A stretch of DNA of 64,000 nucleotides from Alloacidobacterium dinghuense (GCF_014274465.1 NZ_CP060394.1:5518001-5582000); one strand, 5' to 3'. Numbered from the stretch's first letter, positions 25,300-33,263 are shown. Numbers and translations: made by a program. The notes: generated from the letters alone by a model not told the origin.

Positions 25300-26586
25300 A
25301 TGCCTGCACGTAAGACAGAGAAGCATACGAAACGCAATCAAGCGGCACGGTCGACGTCTGCAACTGCGCCTCCGGTCGAGTTCAACGGTTCGGTAGCAAT
25401 CATCTCCCGTCGTGCGGCGGATCGCATTCGCGCAGGTCATGTCTGGGTTTACCAATCGGACATGGAAAGCGTCGAGGGCGAGCCCTCGGGCCTGGTTGCA
25501 GTGGCCGATCATCGCGGCATTCCTCTTGGTACTGCGCTCTACAGCCCGGCCTCACAGATTACTTTGCGCCTGGTCTCGGCGAGCCTGATTGACTGGAAAC
25601 AGTGGCTTGACCTGGTACGTGCGCGCCTTCAGTCCGCCATCCGCTTGCGCCTTTCCATGCTCAGCGCTCAGACCAATGCCTGCCGTCTGGTTTTCAGCGA
25701 GGCTGACGCGCTGCCCGGCCTGATTGCCGACAAGTATGGCGAACTGGTGATTCTTCAACTGCTCACCAAGCCTCTGGACAACGATGAAATCCGCACGCTG
25801 GCAACGGATGTACTTCACGAGGAGCTTGCCCCGGCAACCATTGTGGAGCGGCCTGACCCGCGTATCCGTGAGTTGGAGCAACTAAGCGCTCCTTCCGCAA
25901 CGCCGCTTTACGCAGCGGAAGAGGAACATCCGCTTCTCAGCACGGATTTCCGGCTCAACGGACTGACCTTTCACTACGACGCAACTGCCGGGCAGAAAAC
26001 CGGAGCGTTTCTGGATCAGCGCGAGAATTACGCCGCTGCTGCGCGCTATGCCCACGGAGAAGCGCTTGATGTGTGCACCTATCAAGGCGGATTCGCATTG
26101 CACCTTGCTCGAAGCTGTCCTCGTGTAACCGGAGTCGACGTTTCCCGCACAGCGCTTGAAGTTGCCGAGAAAAATCTTGCCGCCAATGCCGCTCAGCTCC
26201 ATGCCTCGAACGTGGACTGGATGGAAGCGAACGCTTTCGATCTGCTCCGCGATTGGAGCGCTTCAGGTGCTGTTTATGACACCATTGTGCTCGACCCGCC
26301 CGCCTTCGCGAAATCAAAACGGGCCGTCGAGGGAGCGCTGCGTGGTTATAAGGAACTGAATCTGCGTGCGATGAAGATGCTGCGCCCCGGAGGCACGCTC
26401 GTGACGTGCTCTTGTTCGCACCATGTTTCCCTGGCTGATTTTCAACAGGTGGTAGCAACTGCGGCAGGAGACACTGGCCGCCGCGTGCGCCTTATCGAGC
26501 GACGCGGCGCCGCAGCGGACCATCCCGCTATCCTGACGATTCCGGAAACGGAATACCTGAAGTGCCTGATCTGCAGCGTGGAATAA
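25300..26586 (+). CDS. Class I SAM-dependent rRNA methyltransferase (RlmI-like)
   Basis: A 428-residue protein with an N-terminal PUA domain (IRAGHVWVYQSDMESVEGEPSG), a central EEHD-like region (RLVFSEADALPGLIADKYG) and a C-terminal Rossmann methyltransferase. GAFLDQRENY and the SAM motif LDVCTYQGGFALHLA (about residues 255-269) are followed by VTGVDVSRTALEVAEKN and the catalytic IVLDPPAFAKSK. This is the RlmI/YccW architecture, which methylates a cytosine of 23S rRNA. The ATG at 25300 is preferred over a TTG 13 codons earlier, but neither has a strong ribosome-binding site. It is divergent from Rsh. Confidence 0.92.
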   Translation: MPARKTEKHTKRNQAARSTSATAPPVEFNGSVAIISRRAADRIRAGHVWVYQSDMESVEGEPSGLVAVADHRGIPLGTALYSPASQITLRLVSASLIDWKQWLDLVRARLQSAIRLRLSMLSAQTNACRLVFSEADALPGLIADKYGELVILQLLTKPLDNDEIRTLATDVLHEELAPATIVERPDPRIRELEQLSAPSATPLYAAEEEHPLLSTDFRLNGLTFHYDATAGQKTGAFLDQRENYAAAARYAHGEALDVCTYQGGFALHLARSCPRVTGVDVSRTALEVAEKNLAANAAQLHASNVDWMEANAFDLLRDWSASGAVYDTIVLDPPAFAKSKRAVEGALRGYKELNLRAMKMLRPGGTLVTCSCSHHVSLADFQQVVATAAGDTGRRVRLIERRGAAADHPAILTIPETEYLKCLICSVE

Positions 26587-26613
26587 GAACGTTCCACGCT
26601 TTCGCTAGTCCTT

Positions 26614-26988
26614 CTAGTCCTTCAGGTGTAGATCAATAAAGAGCTGCTTTTTTGAGTTGAACGAGCTGATCGTCTTCTTGTCGCTCTTCTTCCCCTTGTA
26701 CTCAGCCCACAGCTGATAATCAACGTCGGGGGAAAGCTGACCGAAACGATAGCTGCCATCCTGGGTCGATATGAAGCTCTTGATGTTGTTCGTCTTCGAG
26801 TCCTGCAGATAGACGACCGCGCTGCTCTGCGGGACACTTTGCGCTCCGTATACTTTACCTTCGACCGACCGGGCTGCATCACTTTGGGCAAAACCAGCCA
26901 AGGGAACCAGCAGGCAAACTATAAATAACACCGTCACCGCTGCCCGCAGATAGCTCTGCCGCGCGGCAGTTTGAAAAAACTGCTTCAT
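26614..26988 (-). CDS. Secreted carboxypeptidase-regulatory-like domain protein
   Basis: A 124-residue exported protein: signal peptide (AAVTVLFIVCLLVPLAGFAQS) and one beta-sandwich domain of the carboxypeptidase-regulatory type (VEGKVYGAQSVPQSSAVVYLQDSKTN, then GSYRFGQLSPDVDYQLWAEYKGKKS). Such domains sit at the N-terminus of Acidobacteriota TonB-dependent receptors; here the domain stands alone. Its start overlaps the LysW-like gene's stop by four bases (ATGA), so the two are co-translated. A periplasmic binding or scaffold role is inferred only from the fold. Confidence 0.85.
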   Translation of the reverse strand: MKQFFQTAARQSYLRAAVTVLFIVCLLVPLAGFAQSDAARSVEGKVYGAQSVPQSSAVVYLQDSKTNNIKSFISTQDGSYRFGQLSPDVDYQLWAEYKGKKSDKKTISSFNSKKQLFIDLHLKD

Positions 26989-27176
26989 TCCTCGTCCTCT
27001 TCTTCGACTTCTTCGTCTTCGTCTTCGTAGTCTTCTTCTACTTTGGAAAGTTCAAGAGGATCCGTAGCTACGATTTCAAACTCCGTCCCGCATTCATCGC
27101 AGACGACCACGTCGCCTTCTTCGACTTCTTCTTCATCGAAGTCCAGCGCGCTCTCACATTCAGGGCAAATGGGCAT
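26985..27176 (-). CDS. LysW-like small zinc-ribbon acidic protein
   Basis: A 63-residue protein. Residues 4-31 form a zinc ribbon (CPEC...CDEC) followed by GTEFEIVATDPLELSKVEED, closely matching LysW/ArgW amino-group carrier proteins, including the DPLEL segment. LysW proteins end in EDWGE, whose C-terminal Glu carries the lysine or arginine precursor. Here that end is replaced by about 15 almost purely acidic residues, although the last residue is still Glu. No lysine or arginine biosynthesis genes lie nearby. The partner is instead a secreted protein gene, coupled by ATGA. Function as a carrier is therefore doubtful. Confidence 0.75.
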   Translation of the reverse strand: MPICPECESALDFDEEEVEEGDVVVCDECGTEFEIVATDPLELSKVEEDYEDEDEEVEEEDEE

Positions 27177-27327
27177 AGTTCCTCCAAATTCAAAGTGGAG
27201 TATTAGGATGATTAGAACAAATTTCAGGATGCAACATCGTTAGTTTTTAACGAGAAGCAGGCAGCACGTCAAGCCGTTTACTTGAAATTCAACCATTCCT
27301 CGTCTAGAACCCTCTCTGGAGAAACTG

Positions 27328-28797
27328 ATGAAAGTTCGCCTCAAACGACTCACGATGGCAGTAGCCATCGCAGCGGTGATTTCCGTACCCGGCGCCCATG
27401 CTTCCTCTGACAATACAACACGCGATCTGGATGCCGTTGGATCGCCGATTCGTCCTGCGCCCGCCGACCCTGCAATTGCACAGGCTTTGCAGCAAATCTC
27501 TCCACAGCAGATGCAACGCACGATTGAAACATTAGTTGGTTTCCACACGCGCAACACGCTTTCCAGCATGACCAAAGACCTCCCCGCAGGACAGGGAGCC
27601 AACGCCGCCGCCGACTGGATTGAGTCGGAATTCAAGCGCTACTCCGAAGCCTGTGGTGGATGCCTTGAGGTAAGACGGGACACCTTCACCGAAAGTCCAC
27701 AAAGCCGTATTCCACAGCCCACCACCATTTCGAATGTCTACGCCATCCTGCGCGGATCGGACTCTGTCCAGGCCAAGCGCATGGTACTGGTCACCGGACA
27801 CTACGATTCGCGCAACTCCGATGTTCTGGATACACACGGCGAAGCCCCCGGCGCGAATGATGACGCTTCCGGCGTTGCCGTGAGCCTCGAATGCGCGCGC
27901 GTCCTCTCGAAAATCAAGCCTCCGGCGACTATCGTCTTCGTAGCTGTCGCAGGTGAGGAGCAGGGTTTGAACGGCAGCCGTCACCTGGCCAAACTTGCCA
28001 AATCCGAAGGATGGCAACTGGAAGCCGTGCTGAACAATGACATCGTGGGCGGAAATACCACTCCCGGCGACACTCTGCAGAACAAATCGCTGGTGCGTGT
28101 CTTCTCCGAAGGCGTCCCGGCATCGGCAACGCCCGAGCAGGCCCGCCTCATCCAGTCCCTGGGCTATGAAAGCGATTCGCCCTCGCGTGAGCTGGCGCGC
28201 ATGATCCTTGGCGTGAGCGAAACCTATCACGGCAATACGGGAAAATCGGGCACCGCCGGTTCTCTTGAGCCAGTCCTCGAATTCCGCCGTGACCGTTTTT
28301 TACGCGGTGGCGACCATACGTCGTTCAACGGCGAGGGCTTCGCCGCCGTGCGCTTTACCGAGTGGCGCGAGGACTTTAACCACCAGCATCAAAACGTGCG
28401 CACGGAAAACGGCGTCGAATACGGCGATCTGCTCAAATTTGTCGATTTCCAGTATGTGACTCACGTGGCTGCACTCAACGCTGCCACGCTGGCAACGCTG
28501 GCCTCCGCACCTCCTGCTCCGTCGAATGTTCGTATCGTGACAAAAAACCTCGACAACAACACCACACTCGAATGGAACAGCGCAGATGCTCCGTCCGGCA
28601 CAAAGTACGAGGTGGTCTGGAGAGAAATGACATCTCCAACCTGGCAGTTTTCCAGCGATAAAGGGATTTCTTCAGCCGGCACTTCAGATTTTTCGAGCAC
28701 GCTGCCGATTTCCAAGGACAATGTCATTTTCGGCGTGCGCTCCGTGGATGCGCAGGGTCACCGCAGCCCCGCCGTCGCGCCCTTGCCGGAACGATAG
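27328..28797 (+). CDS. M28 family zinc peptidase, secreted
   Basis: A 489-residue exported aminopeptidase-type enzyme. Signal peptide to about residue 27. The M28 catalytic core shows the zinc ligands in VTGHYDSR (near 154-161) and GANDDASGVA, and the catalytic/metal Glu pair in FVAVAGEEQGLNGSR. A downstream HTSFNGEG carries another His. The final 100 residues form a fibronectin type III-like domain (PSNVRIVTKNLDNNTTLEWN). It probably cleaves N-terminal residues of peptides in the periplasm or outside. It is followed after 39 bp by the rhomboid-like gene. Confidence 0.92.
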   Translation: MKVRLKRLTMAVAIAAVISVPGAHASSDNTTRDLDAVGSPIRPAPADPAIAQALQQISPQQMQRTIETLVGFHTRNTLSSMTKDLPAGQGANAAADWIESEFKRYSEACGGCLEVRRDTFTESPQSRIPQPTTISNVYAILRGSDSVQAKRMVLVTGHYDSRNSDVLDTHGEAPGANDDASGVAVSLECARVLSKIKPPATIVFVAVAGEEQGLNGSRHLAKLAKSEGWQLEAVLNNDIVGGNTTPGDTLQNKSLVRVFSEGVPASATPEQARLIQSLGYESDSPSRELARMILGVSETYHGNTGKSGTAGSLEPVLEFRRDRFLRGGDHTSFNGEGFAAVRFTEWREDFNHQHQNVRTENGVEYGDLLKFVDFQYVTHVAALNAATLATLASAPPAPSNVRIVTKNLDNNTTLEWNSADAPSGTKYEVVWREMTSPTWQFSSDKGISSAGTSDFSSTLPISKDNVIFGVRSVDAQGHRSPAVAPLPER

Positions 28798-28836
28798 GCG
28801 AGGGTCGGGGGATTCTGAGAGAATAAGACAGCCTGT

Positions 28837-29652
28837 ATGCCACGTTCTGCCGGAATCCTCAACTTCCCCGACTTCCGCGGTTTTACGCGCCGTCTCATTC
28901 TCTGGAACGTCGGCGCTTATTTCCTGCTGCTGATCCTGGGGCTGGTCGCTGCGCCGTTGGCCGCTGATGTCGTACGCTTCGGCGCGCTCATTCCCCCGCT
29001 GTTCCTGCATGGATATCTCTGGCAGCTCATCACCTATTCATTCCTCCATCAGGGGATTCTCGGGACAGCCCTCGAAATGCTGTCACTTTGGTTCCTCGGC
29101 AGCTTTCTCGAATCGAACCACGGCCCGCGCTGGCTGGCTGAACTATTCTTCACCAGCGTGGTAGGAGCTGGATTGACCGCCGTTGGCCTGAGCCTGGTCA
29201 TGCGTGCGGATGCCTTCTCGGCCTTCGCCATCATGGGTTGCTTCGGCGGCATCTTCGGATTGCTGGTCGCCTTCGGCGTGCTCTACGGCAATATGGAATT
29301 CATGCTCTTCCCGCTGCCGATGACGATGAAGGCAAAATATCTGGTCATCGTGTACATGTTGATCGCCGTAGCCATGGTCTTCTCCGCGAGCCGGGTATAT
29401 GCACTGGGTCAGTTGGGCGGAGCGCTCGCCGGCTACCTGTACATCAAGGCCGCGCCGCGTCGCGGGTATGCCATCGCCACAAGCGAACGCTACTTCGGCC
29501 TGCGCAACAACTTCTACCGCTGGAAACGCCGCCGTGCAGCGAAAAAATTTGAAGTCTACATGCGCAAGCAGAACCGCGATGTGCACTTTGATAAAGAGGG
29601 CCGCTACACGGGCTCAGAAAAAGACCCGAACGACCGCCGCTGGATGAATTGA
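28837..29652 (+). CDS. Rhomboid-like membrane protein lacking the catalytic dyad
   Basis: A 271-residue protein with six hydrophobic segments in the rhomboid layout and a basic cytoplasmic tail from about residue 220. The second helix reads YLWQLITYSFLHQGILG, as in rhomboids. The catalytic GxSG loop before GIFGLL reads GCFG, so the Ser is Phe, and the catalytic His before LGG reads QLGGALAG. Both active-site residues are missing, so this should be a rhomboid pseudoprotease, comparable in principle to eukaryotic iRhoms and Derlins, which bind membrane clients. It is 39 bp after the M28 peptidase on the same strand, so they may be co-expressed. Confidence 0.82.
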   Translation: MPRSAGILNFPDFRGFTRRLILWNVGAYFLLLILGLVAAPLAADVVRFGALIPPLFLHGYLWQLITYSFLHQGILGTALEMLSLWFLGSFLESNHGPRWLAELFFTSVVGAGLTAVGLSLVMRADAFSAFAIMGCFGGIFGLLVAFGVLYGNMEFMLFPLPMTMKAKYLVIVYMLIAVAMVFSASRVYALGQLGGALAGYLYIKAAPRRGYAIATSERYFGLRNNFYRWKRRRAAKKFEVYMRKQNRDVHFDKEGRYTGSEKDPNDRRWMN

Positions 29653-29681
29653 AATGCCTAGAAGCAATCCCAGCGAAAGTC

Positions 29682-29704
29682 CTGTTAGCTGAGAAGCGGT
29701 CAGC
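29682..29704 (-). repeat. 15-bp-period repeat block 1 (two units, minus orientation)
   Basis: Two units of the GCTGACCG-type repeat in inverted orientation, ending at 29689 (degenerate) and 29704 (CGGTCAGC). It is the inverted partner of the block beginning at 29775, 70 bp away. Confidence 0.6.
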
Positions 29705-29774
29705 AGATGAGCAGCAATGAAACAGTTGGTACCCAGAAAACACAAAATCTCATGTTGGCTAACCAGTTCCTTTC

Positions 29775-29843
29775 GCTGACCGTCTCTTAGCTGACCGGAC
29801 CTTCGCTGACCGTCTTACCAGCTGACCGCTTCTTAGCTGAATC
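29775..29843 (+). repeat. 15-bp-period repeat block 2 (five units, plus orientation)
   Basis: GCTGACCG or GCTGA begins at 29775, 29790, 29805, 29821 and 29836, so the spacing is 15, 15, 16 and 15 bp. The seven bases between copies vary but favour CTTCTTA-like sequence. Confidence 0.75.
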
Positions 29844-29905
29844 GTGTATCGTGAATATTTGCCGCTCTTTGCGACGCTTTAGAAATTGAGGTTTGAAGAA
29901 CTAGC

Positions 29906-30562
29906 GTGATTTTGAGAATTCGCCCCGTTTTCGCAGCTCTGGCGCTTTTTGCATTCTCTTTTGTTTCCACGACACTTCGAGCGCAGGTGCAGGCCACCGC
30001 TCCTGTCACCACCCTGCCGCAGTATCAGCAGCGCTTCGACGTTTACGGCGGCTATTCCTATTCCCACTTCAATCCGGGGACGGGAAGAGGGGTTCCGGCC
30101 ATTAACCTGAACGGCTGGAATGGCGATCTCAACGCCTGGTTCAAGCAGCTTTTTGGATTGGAATTTTCCATACGCGGCTATTACGGCACGATCATCGTGC
30201 CGCCGAACGCCTATAACGTAACCACATCCAACATGTCGGAGCATCTCTACCTGGTTGGACCAAATTTCCGGCTCATCCGCAAAGAGAACTATGCTGCCGG
30301 CTTCCACGTGCTTATTGGTGCCGCAGACGGCAATTTCGATCAAGGGTTCAAGAACTCCGGCGCCCAGCCCTTTCAGGTGGGAATCTACAACAACAAAGTC
30401 GCATTCGGCGCAGCTGCCGGAGCGTGGGCGGATTACAACCTCAACCAGAAGTGGTCGGTCCGCTTTACCGCCGACTGGCAGCCTACACACTACGGCTTCT
30501 CCACGCAGAACGAATTCGCAGGAACAGCCGGCGTCGTCTACAAATTTGGCTACCTGAAGTAA
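29906..30562 (+). CDS. Outer-membrane beta-barrel protein (paralogue of 9711-10400)
   Basis: A 218-residue exported barrel protein. Signal peptide about residues 1-26 (ALFAFSFVSTTLRAQ). The mature part shows the alternating pattern of a small barrel, with VYGGYSYSHFNPG, IRGYYGT, SEHLYLVGPNFR and the closing strand AGVVYKFGYLK. All of these landmarks recur in the paralogue at 9.7-10.4 kb, so the two belong to one family with about 20 kb between them. The gene is bracketed by 15-bp repeat blocks on both sides. Function unknown. The start codon is GTG with GAAGAACTAG upstream. Confidence 0.85.
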   Translation: MILRIRPVFAALALFAFSFVSTTLRAQVQATAPVTTLPQYQQRFDVYGGYSYSHFNPGTGRGVPAINLNGWNGDLNAWFKQLFGLEFSIRGYYGTIIVPPNAYNVTTSNMSEHLYLVGPNFRLIRKENYAAGFHVLIGAADGNFDQGFKNSGAQPFQVGIYNNKVAFGAAAGAWADYNLNQKWSVRFTADWQPTHYGFSTQNEFAGTAGVVYKFGYLK

Positions 30563-30571
30563 GCTAAGAGC

Positions 30572-30624
30572 CTGTCAGCTAAAAAGCGGTCAGCGATACG
30601 ACGGTCAGCCAAGGTTCGGTCAGC
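30572..30624 (-). repeat. 15-bp-period repeat block 3 (four units, minus orientation)
   Basis: GTCAGC (first unit) and CGGTCAGC (later units) end at 30579, 30594, 30609 and 30624, exactly 15 bp apart. This is the reverse complement of the GCTGACCG unit. It lies just downstream (minus-strand sense) of the four-helix-bundle gene. Confidence 0.75.
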
Positions 30625-30639
30625 ATATTTTAAGAGCAG

Positions 30640-31002
30640 TTACTTCGTGCTGAGTGTGGTCAAAAGCCCATTGAGCATCCGAGCAATTTCTGTGCACTCT
30701 TGCAACAGTAGGTCCAGCTCTTCATTGCGAATAAAGCCGAGCTTAAAGGCAAGCTCGATCTGCGTCTCCATTTCAAAGAGAGAACCGCGTGCGTGTCCAA
30801 GAAATACCGCGAATGCCTTGTCCGAAAGACGACCATGTCCTTCGGCAATGTTGCTTGGCACTGATACGGCCGACCGCCTAAGTTGACTGGTAAGCCCGAA
30901 CATTTCAGTCTTAGGAAAATTTTGGGTAATGCCGTAAATCTCCTGAGCCAACTTCATGGAACGTTGCCAGACCAGGAGGTCACGAAAATGCTTGGTTTTC
31001 AT
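30640..31002 (-). CDS. Four-helix bundle protein (TIGR02436, 23S rRNA intervening-sequence type)
   Basis: A 120-residue helical protein with the family signature FRDLLVWQRSMKLAQEIY at the start, then FGLTSQLRRSAVSVPSNIAEGHGR and a last helix with LLLQECTEIARMLNGLL. Members were first found inside intervening sequences of bacterial 23S rRNA and are related to the Avd accessory proteins of diversity-generating retroelements. They form pentamers and may bind nucleic acid. Here the gene is not in rRNA but sits between two inverted blocks of 15-bp repeats. No reverse transcriptase or template repeat is nearby. Confidence 0.9.
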   Translation of the reverse strand: MKTKHFRDLLVWQRSMKLAQEIYGITQNFPKTEMFGLTSQLRRSAVSVPSNIAEGHGRLSDKAFAVFLGHARGSLFEMETQIELAFKLGFIRNEELDLLLQECTEIARMLNGLLTTLSTK

Positions 31003-31026
31003 TATTTTTTAGCTTGCCGTTTTATC

Positions 31027-31078
31027 GCTGACCGCTTCTTAGCTGACCGGACTTCAGCTGACCGCTTTTCCGCTAGCT
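31027..31078 (+). repeat. 15-bp-period repeat block 4 (four units, plus orientation)
   Basis: GCTGACCG starts at 31027, 31042 and 31057, with a degenerate unit (GCTAGCTC) at 31072: exact 15-bp spacing. The block overlaps the last six bases of aspS. Read as codons the units would give repeats of Ala-Asp-Arg-x-x, but no gene uses that frame. Confidence 0.75.
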
Positions 31079-32944
31079 CTTGAGCACTGTTTTAATATGT
31101 AACTCTTTCAGTTGCGCATCACTGACAGGAGTTGGAGCATCGACCATCAGATCGATGGCCTTTGCGGTTTTGGGGAAGGCAATCACTTCGCGCAGACTTG
31201 AAGCCCCAGCCAAAATCATCACCAGGCGATCGAGCCCAAGCGCAATCCCGCCATGCGGAGGCGTACCGTACTGCAACGCCTCAAGGAAGAAGCCAAAGCG
31301 CGACTTCGCCTCTTCATCCGACATCCCCAACGCACGGAAGATCTGCTGCTGCACATCCTGCCGGTGAATACGAATCGACCCTGAGCCCAGCTCCAGCCCA
31401 TTCATCGCGAGATCGTAGTACCGCGCACGCACGGCTGCCGGATCGGAAACCAGCCGGTCCATGTCTTCTTCGTGCGGCGACGTGAAGGGATGATGCGCCG
31501 GCATCCACTTGCCTGTCTCCGGATCGTGCTCGAACATCGGAAAATCCGTAACCCAAATCGGACGAAACGCAGCCGAGCCATCCGCCAGACCAGAGTTGCG
31601 CTCCGGCGAAGCCACCACCTGCTCCGTAACCGCAAACGCCCCATGCCGATCGGCATACTTCTTCGCCAGCTCAACTCTGAAATTTCCAGCAGCTGAATAA
31701 ACAGCGATCTCGCGCTCGGAAAGCCGTCCCGCGCTCTTCGTATCGCTCGCCTGGATATGCGAAGCAGCATCTCCAGCGATGATGATCAAGAGGTCGCCAT
31801 CTTCCGCCTTGGCCAGCTTACGCAGCTTCACAACTGCGTCCGGAAAAGACTTCTCCAGCCGCTTCAAATCGTCGATATACTTCGCGCCCTTGCGCGTATC
31901 GAAGAGCGGCTTGTTATCATCGCGTTCTTTGCGCGATAGCTCGCCTACTTTAGGAATGCGCAGAGCAACAACCGGCAGCGCCGGATCAATCGCGAGCGTC
32001 GCAAGATCGCCATCTGCAAACGCTGCCTTCACATCCGTCAGCCCAGGCAGGCGTAGATCAGGCTTGTCTATACCGAACTGCCGCATCGCCTCGTCATAGG
32101 TAATCTGCGGGAAGGGCACAGGCAGCGAAATACCCACAGCAGTAAACGCCGCTGACAAAAATCCTTCAACAATGCGGAAGATCGTCTTCTGCTGCGGAAA
32201 CGTCATCTCGAGGTCGATCTGCGTAAACTCCGCCTGGCGATCCGCGCGAAAATCCTCATCGCGGAAGCAGCGCGCAATTTGAAAATAGCGGTCGAATCCC
32301 GAGATCATCAGGATCTGCTTAAACAACTGCGGCGACTGCGGCAGCGCATAGAAGCTCCCCGGATGCACGCGGCTCGGCACAAGATAATCGCGCGCGCCCT
32401 CAGGCGTCGACCGCGTCATCAGCGGCGTCTCGACTTCAAAAAAGTTTTGATCCGAAAGATATTGCCGCACCGCGAACGAGACTTTATGGCGCACCTCGAA
32501 ATTGCGCTGCATCTCCGCGCGGCGCAGGTCGAGATAGCGATACTTTAGCCGCACCTCTTCGTTGCCAATGGCATCTTCGGCAGGAGAAAACGGCGGCACC
32601 TTCGTATCGTTCAGGATGCGAATCTCATCGGCAACAATTTCAATCTCGCCCGTCGCCATCTTGGGATTGATCGCATCCTTCCCACGCACGCGCACCTTGC
32701 CAATCGCCGCGACAACATACTCAGACCGCGCTTGCTCCGCCTTCGCGTGCCCCGCCGGACTCAGGTCCTTATCCAGCACCACCTGCGAAATGCCATAGCG
32801 GTCCCGCAGATCGAGAAAGATCAAATTGCCATGATCCCGGCGACGGTTCACCCATCCAAGCAGAACAACAGATTTCCCGGCGTCTTCCGCGCGAAGCTCG
32901 CCACAAGTATGCGTACGTTCGAGATTTCCTAAAAAGTCCAGCAA
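31073..32944 (-). CDS. aspS: Aspartyl-tRNA synthetase
   Basis: A 623-residue class II synthetase that charges tRNA-Asp. Order: N-terminal OB-fold anticodon-binding domain (GWVNRRRDHGNLIFLDLRDR), motif 1 and motif 2 region (VETPLMTRSTPEGARDYLVPSR, FRDEDFRADRQAEFTQIDLEM), the bacterial GAD insertion (about residues 310-430), and motif 3 (GGIALGLDRLVMIL). Length and GAD domain fit the bacterial type. Whether it also charges tRNA-Asn cannot be told by eye. The stop overlaps repeat block 4. A small unknown gene and hisS lie upstream in the same direction. Confidence 0.97.
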   Translation of the reverse strand: MLDFLGNLERTHTCGELRAEDAGKSVVLLGWVNRRRDHGNLIFLDLRDRYGISQVVLDKDLSPAGHAKAEQARSEYVVAAIGKVRVRGKDAINPKMATGEIEIVADEIRILNDTKVPPFSPAEDAIGNEEVRLKYRYLDLRRAEMQRNFEVRHKVSFAVRQYLSDQNFFEVETPLMTRSTPEGARDYLVPSRVHPGSFYALPQSPQLFKQILMISGFDRYFQIARCFRDEDFRADRQAEFTQIDLEMTFPQQKTIFRIVEGFLSAAFTAVGISLPVPFPQITYDEAMRQFGIDKPDLRLPGLTDVKAAFADGDLATLAIDPALPVVALRIPKVGELSRKERDDNKPLFDTRKGAKYIDDLKRLEKSFPDAVVKLRKLAKAEDGDLLIIIAGDAASHIQASDTKSAGRLSEREIAVYSAAGNFRVELAKKYADRHGAFAVTEQVVASPERNSGLADGSAAFRPIWVTDFPMFEHDPETGKWMPAHHPFTSPHEEDMDRLVSDPAAVRARYYDLAMNGLELGSGSIRIHRQDVQQQIFRALGMSDEEAKSRFGFFLEALQYGTPPHGGIALGLDRLVMILAGASSLREVIAFPKTAKAIDLMVDAPTPVSDAQLKELHIKTVLKS

Positions 32945-32975
32945 GATGGTTCCTTTAATTTAGTTAAGCGGATAG

Positions 32976-33263
32976 CTAGTTGCACGTAAGCCGTCTGTTA
33001 CGCTGCGCATATAATTCCCCTACATTCGCCGTTTTAAAGAATGCGTGTTGGTTCTGAGGAGCCCTAAATTTCGGGCGCCCGAATACATCCTCCCAGATCA
33101 ACACCACATTTCCGCGCAGTCCAGCTTGGGCTGAGCAAGCCTGAAGTGCCTGGTGTATTTGTGTCTGCTCGGATTCGCCCTTATGATCGAACTCTCGTGC
33201 AAGAAAGATAATGACGACATCTACACCCTGAATTTGCAAGTGAGACACATCGAAATCTGCCAT
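32976..33263 (-). CDS. Small protein of unknown function between hisS and aspS
   Basis: A 95-residue soluble protein. The ATG at 33263 (MADFDVSH) is preceded by a strong GAGGGAGAACC ribosome-binding site; an ATG six codons upstream would discard it. It has a hydrophobic strand VDVVIIFLAREF followed by an acidic/Gln helix (SEQTQIHQALQACSAQ), a second strand NVVLIWEDVFG, and a polar tail with FFKTANVGELYAQRNRR. The alternating strand-helix-strand pattern suggests a small alpha/beta fold. No family was recognised. It is 75 bp after hisS and 31 bp before aspS, so the three are probably co-transcribed. Confidence 0.7.
   Translation of the reverse strand: MADFDVSHLQIQGVDVVIIFLAREFDHKGESEQTQIHQALQACSAQAGLRGNVVLIWEDVFGRPKFRAPQNQHAFFKTANVGELYAQRNRRLTCN

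Noticed and set aside
30640-31002. Diversity-generating retroelement based on the Avd-like four-helix bundle
   Set aside because: No reverse transcriptase, template repeat or variable target gene is in the window; the protein belongs to the wider TIGR02436 family.
29772-31078. Repeat blocks as a CRISPR array
   Set aside because: The unit is only 15 bp with a 7-bp variable part, there are no spacers of 25-45 bp and no cas genes.
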